Assembly (NCBI GenBank): GCA_018881555.1
Contig: JACAXG010000060.1
Span: forward strand, 4,092,001-4,156,000
Direction of reading: 5' to 3'
Source: Amblyornis subalaris
Lineage: Eukaryota; Chordata; Aves; Passeriformes; Ptilonorhynchidae
DNA: 64,000 bases
The position numbers and the translations under genes were made by a program. The notes under the pieces were generated by a model that worked only from the letters and a program-made list of their open reading frames with translations, was not told the DNA's origin and did not search any database. Of this stretch, positions 42,693-55,640 are shown one piece after another. Position 1 is the first letter of the stretch, and each line of letters starts with the position of its first letter.

Positions 42693-45189
42693 CTGAGGGA
42701 CACAAGGTAGGTGGCTGTGGCTTATAGAGTAATTGAAAGTTCTCCTCATAATATCCTCTTCATAATACTTTATCTCCTCACAACAAGGGAGGTATCAGCT
42801 GCTCAGAGAAACACTGATAAAATTAAAGATTAAAGCTGTCCTCTCCAGGGCATTATTTTTTATTAAGCTCTCGAACTTCATCTTTTATTTCTTCCTATAT
42901 TATTTTAACATCTTAGATTCAGCTCACTTTGTCAGGTTCCCCCCTCACATAAGCTTGTTTCATTAACAACTCACATTCTCTGAAAATGCTGTTGAAGTTC
43001 TTTGACCACATCTGCATGTGAGCCCCAATGTCCTTCCACTGACACTAGTGAAAGTTGGATTTAGGCCTTGCTCCTTTTTGGGCAGAATTGTAACTACAGA
43101 CCCTCAGGCCCTAGGGACTGGGCTTGATAACCTGGTGGGTCCTTTCAGAGCCCCATGCTTGCACCAACACCCCCCTGGGGCCACCAACAAACAATGGTAC
43201 CCACCTGCAGAGCACTGCAGGCCTGGGGCCTCACTACCCCTCATCCTCCCCAAGAAATCTGTGTTCACAAGAGGTCTTTACCACTTCAGAGGACTCCCCT
43301 TTGCCCTGAAGTCTTTTGTTGACTCAAAGAGCAGATGTGGTGCAGGCAACAGCAGTACCAGCTTCCCCCAGCACTCACCTGGAGGGAGCAGCTGAACAAG
43401 AGGAGGAGGTGGTTCAGCCCTACTGATTTTTCCATTCTTCAGCCTTTTAGCTGAGCTGGCCTCAAAAAAGCACCAATTACTGCCACCTGTAGCAATGGCC
43501 TTGATGATGGGGAGAGCTGTCAGCTGGGAAGTGGACTGACGCAACCAGTTCATTTCACATAGGTCAGCAAACAGCCATCAGATTAAAATGATTTTTGTTC
43601 ACTATCGACCTGGGCTCGATTGGAACCAGTGACCCGGAGATGAAAGACTCAGAAAGAAGGGTTTCTATCTGGTGTATGGTCACACATCACTTCTGTCTCT
43701 ATCTCACTCATTTTCTTGTCCAAAATGCTTTCTTTTCTTTTCTCCACCCAAAAAATTATAAATCCATCCTCTACTCTTTTAATTGCAATGCACCATATGG
43801 GGATCTGTTGAGGTTTTGTTAAGGCTTCAGCAATCTATTAGTCATTCTGCCCTTTGTATTACAAAAGATCTATCCTTCAAGAGGCGTGTATTGATTTCAG
43901 CTTTTCTGCAGCTTGTTTGAATTTGGAGGGTACTTGGTGAAGTAAAGCAGAGCCTAGTTTGAAATCAGTAACGGTAGCAAAATAGCATGAACAAGAATCA
44001 GGACCAGTCTTACAGAGACTTCAACATGCAAACTACACAAGGAAAAGTTAAATGAATGGGAGATACGGTAGTAGCCCAGACCTGCTTCTTTTGGAGAATA
44101 AAGCAATGTTCTCTTCGATCTGAAACGTCTCTATCCATTTTTAAAACATGGACAACTCTAATTTTATCTTATCATACCATTCTCTCTTATTTTTTGTTCC
44201 TTAGGCTCCCCCTACAACCTATAAAGGAAGCTTCTAACCTTTCTTTTTTTGTTAGAAAAAAGGACATATGCTGGGAAATTAATACGCTTAACAAATTTTT
44301 TAGTTATAATATACTGTTCCTGACCTTCTCCATTTATTCTTTGTTTGAGAGAGCTTTCCTCTCATCTATGCTTCTGTGTAAGTCCCGCCGTAACAATAAG
44401 AGCCTCAGCATTCTCCTGAGTTGTTGCTTATGAATTTCACAAGATGCTCAGAAATCTTAGTTTTATGTTAGCACATGGATAGGTTTGTTTTCTTTCTATG
44501 CCAGGGACAAAAGAAATAAATGGGACTCAAGTAAAATTTTATAAATTTTATAAATCTTATAAAAGTGATACCCATAAAGATGTGGAACTCTGCAATGGTT
44601 TTCCTTGGCATGATCATGACATTAACACCCATTTTTTAAGGATGGCAAAGAATATCTACATGAAAATGCTACATTCTCTCTTATAAATGAATAGTGCAAA
44701 TATGGTAGCCCACTACTTAAATCAATGTAATTTTCAGGCATTCAGAACAAGGCATTTTTCTGGGACCATATTCCCCTGTAAAATTCATTATCTGTGATAA
44801 ACCATTCATTTTGATTAAACCTGTAATCCATTCCCTAAAACAGTGGTTATTATCATCCTTGCTACAGTTCAGCAGTACCATCATCATCCTCACCACCATC
44901 ATTACCATATGAATCACCGGTAATAACTGATTTTGTTGGGATAATTGCTTCTTTGTCATGTCTGCAGTTGCATTTCCAGCACATGGGTGATGGTTGAGAA
45001 CCAGGAATGGGCAGCAGTTAATTCCTCCAGACACTTGCATTTAACCCACAGAAATCTGCTGGCACTAGCCCTTATTCTGAAGCTTTTANCACTTACAAGC
45101 TGGAGCTTGCTAACACTGTTCTTTGGGTCTTTAGAGGGAGAACTCTTGCTCTTTTATGGAGAGTGAGCCCTTTTCATTCAGGTGGTAAT
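42693..45189. other. intergenic, no recognisable gene
   Basis: Unique sequence with a CAT-rich stretch near 44,877-44,910. The 125-codon frame at 43,018-43,395 has no recognisable domain. Confidence 0.55.
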
Positions 45190-45630
45190 ACTGAAGACAC
45201 AGACCCCAGAAAAATGTCCTGGAAGGCACCCCAGGAGGTCCTCAAGTCCGTAGCACCGCACCAAGGCAGGATCATCCCCCTTCCTGAGAGATATTTTCTA
45301 TCTGCTTCTTTTAGACCTTTAGTGACACAGATCCTACAACCAGTCCCAGTGATCCAGTTGAGTGTTTTGCTGTCACGACTGTCAGAAAGTTTTCCTATTG
45401 TCTGAACGAGCTCCTGACTTGTGGATAAGGAGAGCAGGTTGTTCTCTTCTTTACTGGAGAACTTTTGCATATTTGAAGACTCTTATCCTAGTGCCAATCA
45501 GACTTTTCTGAATGTGACCAGCCCAAATTGTTCAGCCTTCTCTCACCTTCTTTGGGTCTCCTCCAATTTCTGTGCATCTTGCTTCAACAGCTATACTCAA
45601 ATTTGCACAGAGCACCAGTGGTGAGCTAAG
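45190..45630 (-). mobile_element. old CR1/L3-type LINE 3' fragment
   Basis: The plus strand matches the inverted 3' half of old CR1-type LINEs in order: TCCTGGAAGGCACCCCAGGAGG, AAGGCAGGATCATCCC, TTTAGTGACACAGATCCTAC, GTCAGAAAGTTTTCCTATTG and CAAATTGTTCAGCCTTCTC. Identity is low, so it predates the typical avian CR1 copies. Boundaries are approximate. Confidence 0.6.
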
Positions 45631-47106
45631 TACAGGACTGTCATACACTGACAATACCTGCTGTAAAGTCAATATATTATGTATAACATAGAAGATAGAT
45701 TATAAAATTACATATCTTTGTGAAAATAGAATATATTCTTATACAAGCCAAATTAACACAGCATTGGCATCTTTCATTAAGAGTGTACAATAACTGCAGT
45801 CTGGCACAGTCCCAGCATGGGGCCAGTACCTGTGCCTTTATCAGTTGTTTTTCTTGGGAAGAACACTATTCTGCCCTTGAAAAACTGCTAGACTAGATAT
45901 TTTTGCTTCTTTCCTGGAGATTTCACTTCCAGATTAGAAGATTTTGACCTGTTTTTGTCTAACTAGAACGAATTATAGAAACAAGATTGTTTCTTATGAA
46001 TTGTACAGCAATATTTCTTGCTGAGAGATCTCAGGACTTTTGAGTGGTTTTTGCTCATCTCTTGTGCACACCAGAGGATACAGAACACATTATTGTATGG
46101 TGCTATATGATAATCTGCTTGTTCATTGAGGTAACTGGACCCACGGCAGCTCCAAACTGAAATAGGGATGCTGAGCCTTTGCTAGGAAGTCCTGTTGAGA
46201 GGTGCAGGAGAAACCACCTTGGATCCATGCAGCACTAACACAGCTGCATGGCTGCTAGAACAAAGTTTCCTTGGTTCTGANTAGGGTGGAAAGAGTTTGT
46301 GCTTGCCTGGAGTGTGGGCAGAGCGAGCTTGTGTCAGCTTACAAAGGTTTTTGCAGCCAAACCCTAAGACAGTGATGCAGAGTCTAGGCATTTCTTTAAT
46401 ATGTTCTGATTCATTTCAAAAACTCTGTCCCCTGGAGCTTTTATGAAATACTGCCTAACCAGTTGTTTCCCAGCCTGAGCGCAGTACACCATCAGCTGTC
46501 CAAGGAGCTGGTTTATGGAACAATATTCCCTTTGGAGTGCATTGAGCTAAAACGTGAATGTTTAAGGTTTAAGGTACCTCATGAGAGACAGAAAAGTGAA
46601 TGGCTGTCACAAGTCTCTGATCCAGAAAGCCTGATAGCTCCCACACTGAGCAAATCTCCCAACTCTGTATTACTTCGTCTCTAACCAGTAGCTGGTTTGC
46701 AAGACCACAAAATCTGGTATTGTTCAACAGAGTACTGATGTCTAAATATAATGGGTCCACAAATAGGACTCTGCAATGCTACAGAAACATAAACAACACA
46801 GGAGGCAGTGCACAACACAACTAATGATGGAGTAGTTGAAGCTTGAAAAAGTGTTTATTGCTAGATGTTGTGCAATCCTTTGGAAAATGTACACATATCA
46901 CCGAAGTCTCTTTATTATTGTGTTTAGTTCCCTTGCTGGCTTATTTTTAGGCACAGATTCTGTCTACAAGATATTTTTGGGTAAACCAGGGATTGCATGG
47001 TATGTGGACCAAAGTAAATTGTGTAAATGCTGGTAAATGGAAATTGTAGTTTTGTTCAGCTTTCTTGACTGTCTCTGGCTGAAGTATTAGGAATAAAAAT
47101 TATATT
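45631..47106. other. intergenic, no recognisable gene
   Basis: AT-rich unique sequence. A 73-codon frame at 46,463-46,684 follows a TTTCCCAG-like acceptor but lacks a clear donor or similarity. Confidence 0.55.
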
Positions 47107-47114
47107 CTACTACA

Positions 47115-47167
<53 letters not shown>
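47107..47167. repeat. CTA trinucleotide microsatellite
   Basis: About twenty CTA units with one interruption (ACAACT) near the 5' end. Likely length-variable. Confidence 0.97.
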
Positions 47168-47789
47168 GAGCAACTATGCCATTTTTGCTCTTTACTCATT
47201 GATCTGTAAGAATAGTTGTCTTCATCCTTTTTATAATATTATGTTGGGTTGCAGTTTTTTGCTATAAGAGGCATTAGTGCTGGACAATGTGGTGACTCTT
47301 CTTAAAATCTAGTATCTTCCTCTAAAGGATATAATAAGGGATGAAATTTAAAAAATTGATAAGGGAAAGCCAAAGTTCAGTAAATCTCTATGTGGAATTC
47401 CTAAAGACAATGAACAGGAGTTTTTAAAGTACAGTAGGAACAAAAGAAATCCTAATGATGTGATATAAATATTAGGAGACGAAGATTGCAAAAACGGATT
47501 ACTTGGATGTGGAAAAATAGGTATTTTGCAGCTTTTTTTTCCCTTTTCTTGATGTACTTCTATTTTTATAGAAGTTCCTTTCAGACACTGAGTTACTGGA
47601 AGAATAACAAGGCAACATCTTTCAGTGATAATCATTTATGAAACATCAGGGATCAGTAACTTACACCCAGAAATTCAAAAACCACTGACTGACAAAATGT
47701 TCAGTTTGTTGACATGCAGTTTAAATTCATCTCAGAGTACCATGGATATTCCAGCTGTACAGAGTGCAAATGGCCTGCTGATATTCAAA

Positions 47790-48990
47790 GAGAGCAAGTA
47801 GGATGATCCAAGTAACAGCGGCCCAGTTAGCCTATCATTTATCCGAGGGGGAATAATGCTTAGACTGGTAAGGATTTTAATCAATAAATAATTAGATGAT
47901 GGAAATANTTTTGGATTAATGACACCAAAGAAAGCTGATCTTGCCAAATAACTGCCAACTCCTTTAACGAGATTTGAAGCTTGACTTTTAAAGATAACTA
48001 TGGAAATACAATATATTTCATACAGCATTCATGCTATGGGACACTAAATAAGACTAAAGTCCTTTAAAATATCACAATAGATCATGTGATAAACATGATT
48101 AATAGCTAGATACTGGCCTGGATGGAAAAGAAGGTGTCCCTGGGTAATCATCTTCCAATGAGACTGTTCCTAGTGTGCTTGACAACAGCCAGATGCAAGC
48201 CTCATCCTGCTCATTTTGGAGTAAAAAATTGCCCTACTAAATATAAATTTACATAAAAAGATTAGTAGAATGCTTGAGGACACAGCAGTCATATGGAGCA
48301 ACATGATCATGTGTCAGACAAAAAAAAAATCTTTAAAACTGCAAAATAGTGCATACTTTGGAGCAAAGTAGGTGGGCCACTCCTGGAAAAAGTGGGTTTG
48401 TCTCCTGGAATACAACAATTTTGGAGAGGGGTGGCACTTACAGTGGACAAGCTGCCTGAGCATGACTATGGCAAAGAGGTCAAAGCAGTCCTTGGGTGCC
48501 TGCACAGGATTAGCAAGTGACAGTAGTCAATCCTCACTTAACAGCCAAGAAAGATCAAGGAAGTGGCTTTCAGTGAACACCTTAAGGATTTCAACCAGTT
48601 TATATTGTAAAAAAAAATTACATATAGACACAAGTTTGTAAAGAAATCTACATACTTTTGCAAGATGAAAATGTCAGGTTCAGGAAGGTCAAATCAGGCA
48701 AGAATGGACATGGAAGCCAGGCCACTCAAATGAGAAATTAGGTACATGTTTTTGAAAGTTAAAGTCATTAAAATACTGGCACAAACTACCACAGGAGGTA
48801 GCAGTTTCGTTTTTTTAAATTTTTTTAAAATTTCTTCTCATTAAAGCAGGATGGGTGATCTGTTTCAATCAAGTACAGGTAATTAGGCTCAATATGGGAA
48901 TAACTGGGAAAAATATGACAGCATATGGTATGCAGAAAGTTGGAGCAGATGATCTAAAAATCCCTGTGGTCTTTGATTCTGTGCAATTAT
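47790..48990 (+). mobile_element. old CR1/L3-type LINE fragment
   Basis: Plus-orientation CR1-type landmarks occur in order: GCGGCCCAGTTAGCCTATC and TTAATCAATAAATAATTAGA (reverse-transcriptase region), GTGGGCCACTCCTGGAAAAAG, ACTACCACAGGAGGTAGCAG, and GTTGGAGCAGATGATCTAAA then TGATTCTGTG near the 3' end. It is highly diverged with no intact frame. The 3' part is better supported than the 5' part. Confidence 0.6.
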
Positions 48991-50450
48991 GAAGTCTGTC
49001 CAATCAAATTTAGTGCTAGCAAAGTGCAGACCTCCAAATCTAGGCTTGGCCCAGGACTATCTTTAATATCCTTGGACCCAGACAGATAATCCTGGTGTTA
49101 TGGAAGGCATCACAAGTGGATGGACTCATTGAAGTCATGGAATGTTGAAACTGAACAAGTTTACAGTATCTACCAGCTGAGAGTGTGTCTGTGGAGGCTG
49201 AAGAAGGAGGCAGGCAGCAGTGGATGTTTACCCTTTGGCAGTGACTGTATACAGATAGAGACAGTGGGAGGGCCAAATCTAGAAATCAGCTAGGTCAGTG
49301 GGAGGAGTCTCACTGATTTAAGTTGATTTAGGATTATGCCAAACCAGGGTCATGATATTTCCACTTATTTAAATAGGAACAATTAAAATCCAGGGGAAGT
49401 GATAAAGGTTTTAATATAAATACTATACACACGCTGCACATGGAAGTTGATGGTGCATTCATTCTCATTCAGCAGCTTTTACCTGCTGAACGCTCCTCTC
49501 TGGCATGTCAGACATAGTANGCTTTTAAATATTTACCATATTGTAGACTCATACATTGCAATGTCATCTTTGATGTTACCTGTGCCACAGGTCCCAGTGT
49601 TTGATTATGAAAAAGCTGTGGGGGGAAATACTGTAAAACTAAAGAGCACTTGGGGTCAGGCCCAAGCTAACAGGAGGCACAAAACACCAAGCCCAGACTG
49701 ACATACCTGCTCCCCTTGATACCATACAGCAAATGGCCTTACAACTTCTGCTGGCAACAGGACTGTCTCCTTGCATCCGAATGACGCTCCAGCACATGGT
49801 GTGGTGTTGAGTCAAGCTGCCCTCTCCAGGACTTGCCAGCAACACTCCCTTCTCCTTCATTTTTCATCCAAGAAAGGTATTAAAACTAATCAAAGCCATC
49901 TCCTTTAGCAGGCACTCAGTGTCTGCAAGTTAAAAAAAAAATGAATGAGTTAAAGGCAGGACATCAGACACTGTGTTGAATTTCCTGTCTTTTGTGGTCA
50001 GTATCTTTCAACACTCAGACATTATTTCCAGGCTGTTGTGGAGACTGATATAGATTTGTATTTATTAATGATTTTAGTGAATGTGGGGGCTAGTCACTCT
50101 TGTGTGCAGTTTTGCTTTTAGGGTGGGGTTTTTTTTCATGTTCTGTTGTTCTTGCTGCTGCAAACACTTGTGCCTGGAGAAAAAAAGAATTAAAACGGGG
50201 GAGGAAAATAGATCAGCCTCTATCAATTGGCCTGTTCAGCAAAGAAGGAATAGATTTTACTCTAATCTGTACCATTAGCATAACAAGAGAAATGCTGGAG
50301 CAGTTGTTAATAACAGCAAAGAGGTTGTTTAAGTCAAGCATGTGTTTCAGCTCCACGGGCTGATTAATCTTGTCACCATTTTTTTTTTTGGTTTTGGGTT
50401 TGGGTTTTTTTTTTTTGTTCAGAAAACTTTTCACTGTAGGCAGTGGGGAA
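48991..50450. other. intergenic, no recognisable gene
   Basis: Unique sequence. T-rich runs at 50,381-50,418 lead into the poly-G tract. Confidence 0.55.
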
Positions 50451-50475
50451 GGGGGGGGGGGGGGGGGGGGGGGGG
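50451..50475. repeat. poly-G run of 25 bases
   Basis: Uninterrupted G homopolymer. It could form quadruplex structure and is prone to length error in assemblies. The 140-codon frame running through it (50,443-50,865) is an artefact. Confidence 0.97.
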
Positions 50476-50639
50476 AAGAGGCAGCAGAATAGCCACGTCC
50501 CCGCCTTCAAACCTGTCTCTGTGTCTACCCTTACTTCTGCCTGGATTAGTCGACATAAAGCTGTTTTCTACAGGCAGGGCCTTCAATGGCAAGTTAAATT
50601 CAGACAGATTGTGAGGAGTGGAGAACATGGGCCTGAGAA

Positions 50640-51075
50640 AAGGGACCCGGCTCCCGCCCTGACCCCGCTTTGTTCCCCCGCCGTGGTCACCTGCCACCCC
50701 GCACAAAGGCCCGCGCCGCCGCCACCGCCGCGGCCGCCACCGTTCCGCCCTGACCCGGCATGGCCCCATTGGCTGCCGCCCCGCTGTTGCCGGGGAAGGA
50801 AGGCCGGGGAGAGGCCAGGGAAGGCCGGGAAAGGCCAGAGGAGGCTGGAGGAGCCTGGGGGATAGGATCCGTGCCGGCCCCGCTGCTGGGCGCTGGTGTA
50901 GCGGCCGGGAGGAGGCCGCGGGCTGATGCCTCAGCGGCGATGAGAAGGAGGTCGCTTATGGCCCTGACAGCTGGGGCGAGCACCTGGGCGGCCGCTGCCG
51001 AGGTGAGGTGGCCGATCACGCGGGATCTGCTCTACCTGCGACCCCTTCCCGAGAGGCCTCTCCTGCCTCTCCTGC
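50640..51075. promoter_or_regulatory. orphan CpG island, putative promoter of an unannotated transcript
   Basis: About 430 bases are CpG-dense and isolated in AT-rich surroundings about 25 kb past the end of DLL1. It holds an inverted CCAAT box (ATTGGC, 50,768-50,773), GCCGCC-rich stretches and a consensus donor GCCGAG|GTGAGG with GT at 51,003. An ATG at 50,760 opens 81 codons to that donor, but the alanine/arginine-rich peptide resembles nothing and is probably GC-driven. Island promoters are usually real start sites; the transcript, its strand and whether it codes are unknown. Confidence 0.5.
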
Positions 51076-53440
51076 GCTGCATTTTAAGCTCGGTTTCGCA
51101 GGGCGGGAGCTGGAGCTGCTTGGCTAAGCCCACGCCAGAGTGGGTGAGCAGGGAAAGCCAGCAGCTCACGCTTGCCATCCAAACCTGCCTGCACGCAGCA
51201 AGGGCCCCTTCCTAGTTTGCAAACGGATCTGCTGGCAGTAATGCTGCAGGGAGGAGGAGAGACAACAGCTCCTTGCCTAAATACCCTGCACACCCATCCT
51301 AAAAGGAATTTTGTCCATACTTGTTGCTGCTGCTGGAACAACAGGGATTAAAAACACTGCTNCCTTCCTGCAATATTTCCTGATTGGACAAAACATTTAT
51401 ACACAGGCTTGTCTGTAAATGTGCCAGTGGTGCTCTTCACTCAGGGGAGCTGTGGGCAGGCTGACTGACGCTAGCTCAGGTGGGGCTTGTGCCCCTGGCT
51501 GGCACCTCTCTCAGCAGCCACGCTCTGACTTCAGCCAGGCCACGAGCAGAGAGCGGTGAAAACAAGGAGCATCAGGGTCCATATGGTTGGCCTGAAATTG
51601 GAAAAAATATCCAGTGAGGTTCGCTGAAGCCATGTTATGCCATGAAGTGTGCAAATCTCCTTGTTGAAAGCAGTGCTTGTGTGCCTCCTCACATCACACC
51701 TGGGGTTTGCTGTGTTTTTCTGAAGATCTCGGGCCTTTCGTAGTAGGTCTTACCTTGGTTCACCTTGTTACAGGAGATAATAAACACACAGGTCCTCCTG
51801 GAAAGAAGCTGTCAGTAAAGGATCCTGTATCTTAATGGAAATAGCAAAGGATACAGTGATGCCTCAGAGGACTACAGGCTCAGGAATGGTGGGTGGTAGG
51901 TTTGCAGCAACAGAGCTTTCACAGCCAGCCTGGGAAGAATCTGTAGCTTGAAGTCTGTTGTTCAGAGCATTTGTGTATTATAATCCTGCTCAATGTCACA
52001 TCATGTTTTCTGGATGCTAGGATAATTTTATTGCTTTCTGCCTATTGATATAAAATTTGATGAAAGTGGATCACACATAGTTTGTACCTATGGATTTCTT
52101 CACATGCATACTTTCTCTTCCTTCATTATTTTAAAAGAAATAATGAATTTCTCCCTGCAAATGAGCCTGTGCAGATTTTGCGGCCAGTGTGGAGACTAGA
52201 TACTGTAAGTCCAGAGGTCCAGCTTTAGATGCTCAGTGCTTCCCCAGACTCATCTCATTTCAGTGGTAGAAAAGCTGTGAGTTACCCAGACACGGTCTTC
52301 CTTCCATCTGTTGCTTCTGGAAAAAGGATTTCAGATTGCAGAGAGGGTCTTGATAATGGATTCAGCAATGTATTTTAAATATTCTTAACCAGCAGCAACT
52401 TGGCAGATCTGTTATCTAATGTCATACCTGGCCTAGCCTTTAAAATGCTCTTATTCTCCCTACCCTTTTACATGCACAGAGAGAACATACACCAGTTTTA
52501 AACCAGAAGTCTTAATTTAAATTCGTGATAAAACTGAAAATGAACTTAAAATAACTAGCAAAAGTGTGAAGGCAAGATGAACTGGTGCTAAAGACAGTAG
52601 TACAGTACTTGTTCATTACGTTCCTTCATTCTGGTACCACAGTTGGCCTTATTAGAGCTGACAGGGTAAAATCACAGTTGAAATAGCAGGAATCACCATT
52701 TAAAATAGGGGCCACAGAGATATTAAATAGCACAGTTTTCCCTTTCCTCAAAATTGTTGTCCCTCAAAAAACATAATATAGGTGATGCAAATATAATACA
52801 AATGAGGGTATTAGAAACAGTAGCCAAATGTAGTCTTGTCAATGCTTCTCTGCTATTTGCTTTGTCACCATGTGCTGTATTGCACTGCCTGACAGTTCCT
52901 TGAGACTGGGCAGAAGCGATGAGGATTTGGGAAGTGGGGGGGCTTAGTTTTAAAAGCCTTTTTCACAAGTTCCCTGGTTGTTTTTTCCTCTCCATCTCTC
53001 TAATATTTTGGTCAGCACTAAAATGGATTAAGAAAATCAGCTAGTTATCATTACTGCTTTCAGAGTCAGCCACCTTACTTACTTTGACTATTAGAAAATC
53101 GTAAAAGTACCTCCGAGAGGATTTAGGTGTGATTCTATATGTAATAAGTAGCTCCAAATTAATGAAAAGTTAAAAAGAAGGGGGAAAAAAAGCGGATAAA
53201 ACATGCATGAATGCATTTGGGGACATAAAACATCACTTGTGATTTATCTCTTATAGGGAGAGATATTTACAATGCTCATGTGGATATAGAAATTGCCATA
53301 AATACAGATGTAAGTGATAACTGTAATATTTAGAAGTCCACAGTGTTACAAATGACTGGGGGGGAATGGGAGTGACACATACATATGAGAGATGTGATGT
53401 CTATTTTAATAGCACCAATTCTCTACTTCAACATTTATGT
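51076..53440. other. intergenic, no recognisable gene
   Basis: Unique, progressively AT-rich sequence with no recognised repeat. No open frame over 60 codons lies between about 51,350 and 53,770. Confidence 0.6.
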
Positions 53441-53455
53441 GAACTGAATTGACTT

Positions 53456-53518
53456 AAAAACCCAACCTGGATTTTTAGACGGCTAGGAACCTGGCCGTCT
53501 TTTAAGTGGGTTTTGGTC
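53456..53518. repeat. imperfect palindrome / hairpin
   Basis: Inner arms AGACGGCTAGG (53,477-53,487) and CCTGGCCGTCT (53,490-53,500) pair with one G-T type mismatch around a two-base loop. Outer arms AAAACCCA and TGGGTTTT extend the symmetry. It could be a small palindromic DNA-transposon relic or a structured RNA element. Confidence 0.7.
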
Positions 53519-53608
53519 AGAAGGTACATAAGGGCAATAACTTTACAGAATTGTAAACATGGTTTTACTAGTAACATCTGTTGCGCTTTCTTTCTCCTTG
53601 CCCCATAG

Positions 53609-54901
53609 TGGGCTATTCTGAGCTGACACCAAGGATATTGTCGAGAGTTAAAAGTGGCTCTCTGGAGACGGGACCGTTCTGCGCTTCCAGGCTCTTACTC
53701 TAAAAGTTCCCAGGAGAAGCGCTTGACACACTAACTGTTTGACAGAAGGACAAGGCAAGATGACAGCTTGGGACGCCTATGTCCATCAGAAGTCTCAGTC
53801 TGTATCCCACTAGCAGAGGGTATTTAAAGATCAGACACATAAATAATAGCATTCACACACATTTGGTTACAATGCTTAATAGCCGTATCAGGAATCAGGA
53901 GAAAAAACAATGCATCCTTTATAGTATTTTTAAAGGAATTAAAACTGCTAGTTGGGACATTTTTTTGCTTTTTGTATCTTTGTTTGTTTTTAAACCTTGA
54001 CTTAATGCCAAACTGTCATTATTTTAAAAGCAGAAAAAAACCACAAACCCAAAGCAACNTAACAAAAAAAAAAAAAAAAAAAATCTGCTTAGCTTTCTCA
54101 TCCATTGCAAGCTCTGAAGCTTTTCCTACCAAAAATGGTCCAGCCTGTTTCTTTTTATTTTAATGGTTTGATGCATAGGAAAAGGGTTAACTGCATAACT
54201 CAATCACACAATATCTTAGATTACAGATAGCCTGCAAGAAAAGGTTTTGCAGCGTGGTAATAACTACCACTGCATCGTGGGAACAGGCTGTGGCAGACAA
54301 TGATGGAATTGACAATGGTGCATACAAAGGCCACCTTTGGGAGAAACCATATCTCACAGCATGCTGGGAAAAGTGAGAAATAGTAGCAGATGCTGTCAGG
54401 ACTATAAGCAACAGATGCCTCCTGGCCAGCGTTCAGCCAGTACAACCAGATCACACCATTCATAAGCAGGGAACATTTTTTTTTCTCCCTCTCTTTGTAG
54501 GAGGGAGGTAGCAAATACAAATATTGCAGAGGAATTAAAAACAGCAGATGGTGGCAGCAGGATTTGATGAGATCAGGGTCAGGTATGGGTATACATTTGG
54601 TAGTGGCATTAATCATCCTTTCCCTTTGGGAACTGAAAGTTCAGGCCACTAACACAGCATTAAATTGACCACCTTCAGGTTATGTTTTACTTACCCAGTC
54701 ACCCTCAATACCCCCTTGTCATCCTCCCCCCACTGGAACAGCATGGCCACATAGCTCTCTCGTGCAAGGCTCTGGTAGATTTAAGAGAGTTTAAAAGAAC
54801 ATATGTTCAATATTTGGTTAATTCAATTTGTGCTTAAATCATTAATAAGCCAGCCAATCCCGAACAGGAAACGTTAAAAGCCTCCTATTAAACCCACAGC
54901 A

Positions 54902-54904
<3 letters not shown>
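53609..54904. other. intergenic, possible downstream exon start, otherwise featureless
   Basis: A strong acceptor-like site (GCTTTCTTTCTCCTTGCCCC then ATAG, ending 53,608) precedes CpG-containing sequence. It could receive the donor of the CpG island transcript at 51,002. A poly-A run of about 22 bases occurs at 54,062-54,083. No coding potential is seen. Confidence 0.3.

Positions 54905-54934
<30 letters not shown>
54905..54934. repeat. TC dinucleotide microsatellite
   Basis: About fourteen TC units. Flanking DNA on both sides is AT-rich and repeat-free. Confidence 0.95.
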
Positions 54935-54938
<4 letters not shown>

Positions 54939-55440
54939 GTGCCAAGCTGGTTGTTTTCACCTACAAATGCTCTCTGTTTATTATCCGCTTGAATATATTT
55001 GGTCACCTTTCATCTTCCATGTATTGCTTGAAACATTTAGCTTATAGCTCCCATCGTAAATGCTCCAAAGGAAATGAGGAGGTAAATAATACAGATTCCT
55101 TGGAAAAACAAAGTTGGAAGTGTAAATGAGCTTTCTTGCATGGGTTGCTCGGTGCATTGGGTTCAATACAGTCAGATCATTAAAGGAATGTAAATGAACA
55201 ATTCATTTCAGAAAGTGACACAGATTCCTTTTCAGAAGCTTGTTTCAGATTTTAGTTTTATTTTAAGAGTGGTTTGAACTCGTAACAGGTCTCTGGGTGA
55301 GGACTTGTCAAGCCTCTAATATAATTTTTCAAAACCAAAGTGCATTTTCTCCCAGTCATTGCTGTATTACTGGGTTATTGAGTAAACAGGATGGTGATGA
55401 CGGCATAATCACTCCACTGCTAGGGTTGTGGGTTTATTTG
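54935..55440. promoter_or_regulatory. AT-rich repeat-free stretch, possible conserved non-coding element
   Basis: Sequence with TTATTATCC, CATTTAG, GTAAATAATAC and ATGTAAATGAAC motifs and no repeat. The resemblance to conserved non-coding DNA is an impression only. Confidence 0.25.
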
Positions 55441-55444
55441 GCAA

Positions 55445-55640
55445 TTAGAAGAACAGAGGCAAGTAATTAGAAGATCCGCATTCTAGCATTGTCTGTGATG
55501 CTGATTTCCTCACCTTAGGTAGGTGATATTTTTTCCATTCCTCAGTTTTCTCTGTTGTGAAATTGACATTTTCATTATACCCGCGTCAAAGGAGTAGTGT
55601 GGATGGTTAAACAAATTATTCTTCATTTGCCCAGTGAGTT
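55445..55640 (+). mobile_element. CORE-SINE / MIR-like relic
   Basis: Landmarks in order: TAGAAGATCCGCATTCTAGC, TGATTTCCTCACCTTAGG, TTCCATTCCTCAGTTTTC, TGTGAAATTGACATTTTCAT. They parallel the MIR core and tail. The antisense 132-codon frame over it (55,510-55,908) is therefore unlikely to be a gene. Confidence 0.5.

Noticed and set aside
47107..47167. Possible CRISPR-like repeat array
   Set aside because: It is a plain CTA microsatellite with no spacers, and this is a vertebrate genome.
50443..50865. 140-codon frame beginning in poly-glycine
   Set aside because: It starts inside the 25-base G run and continues through the CpG island.
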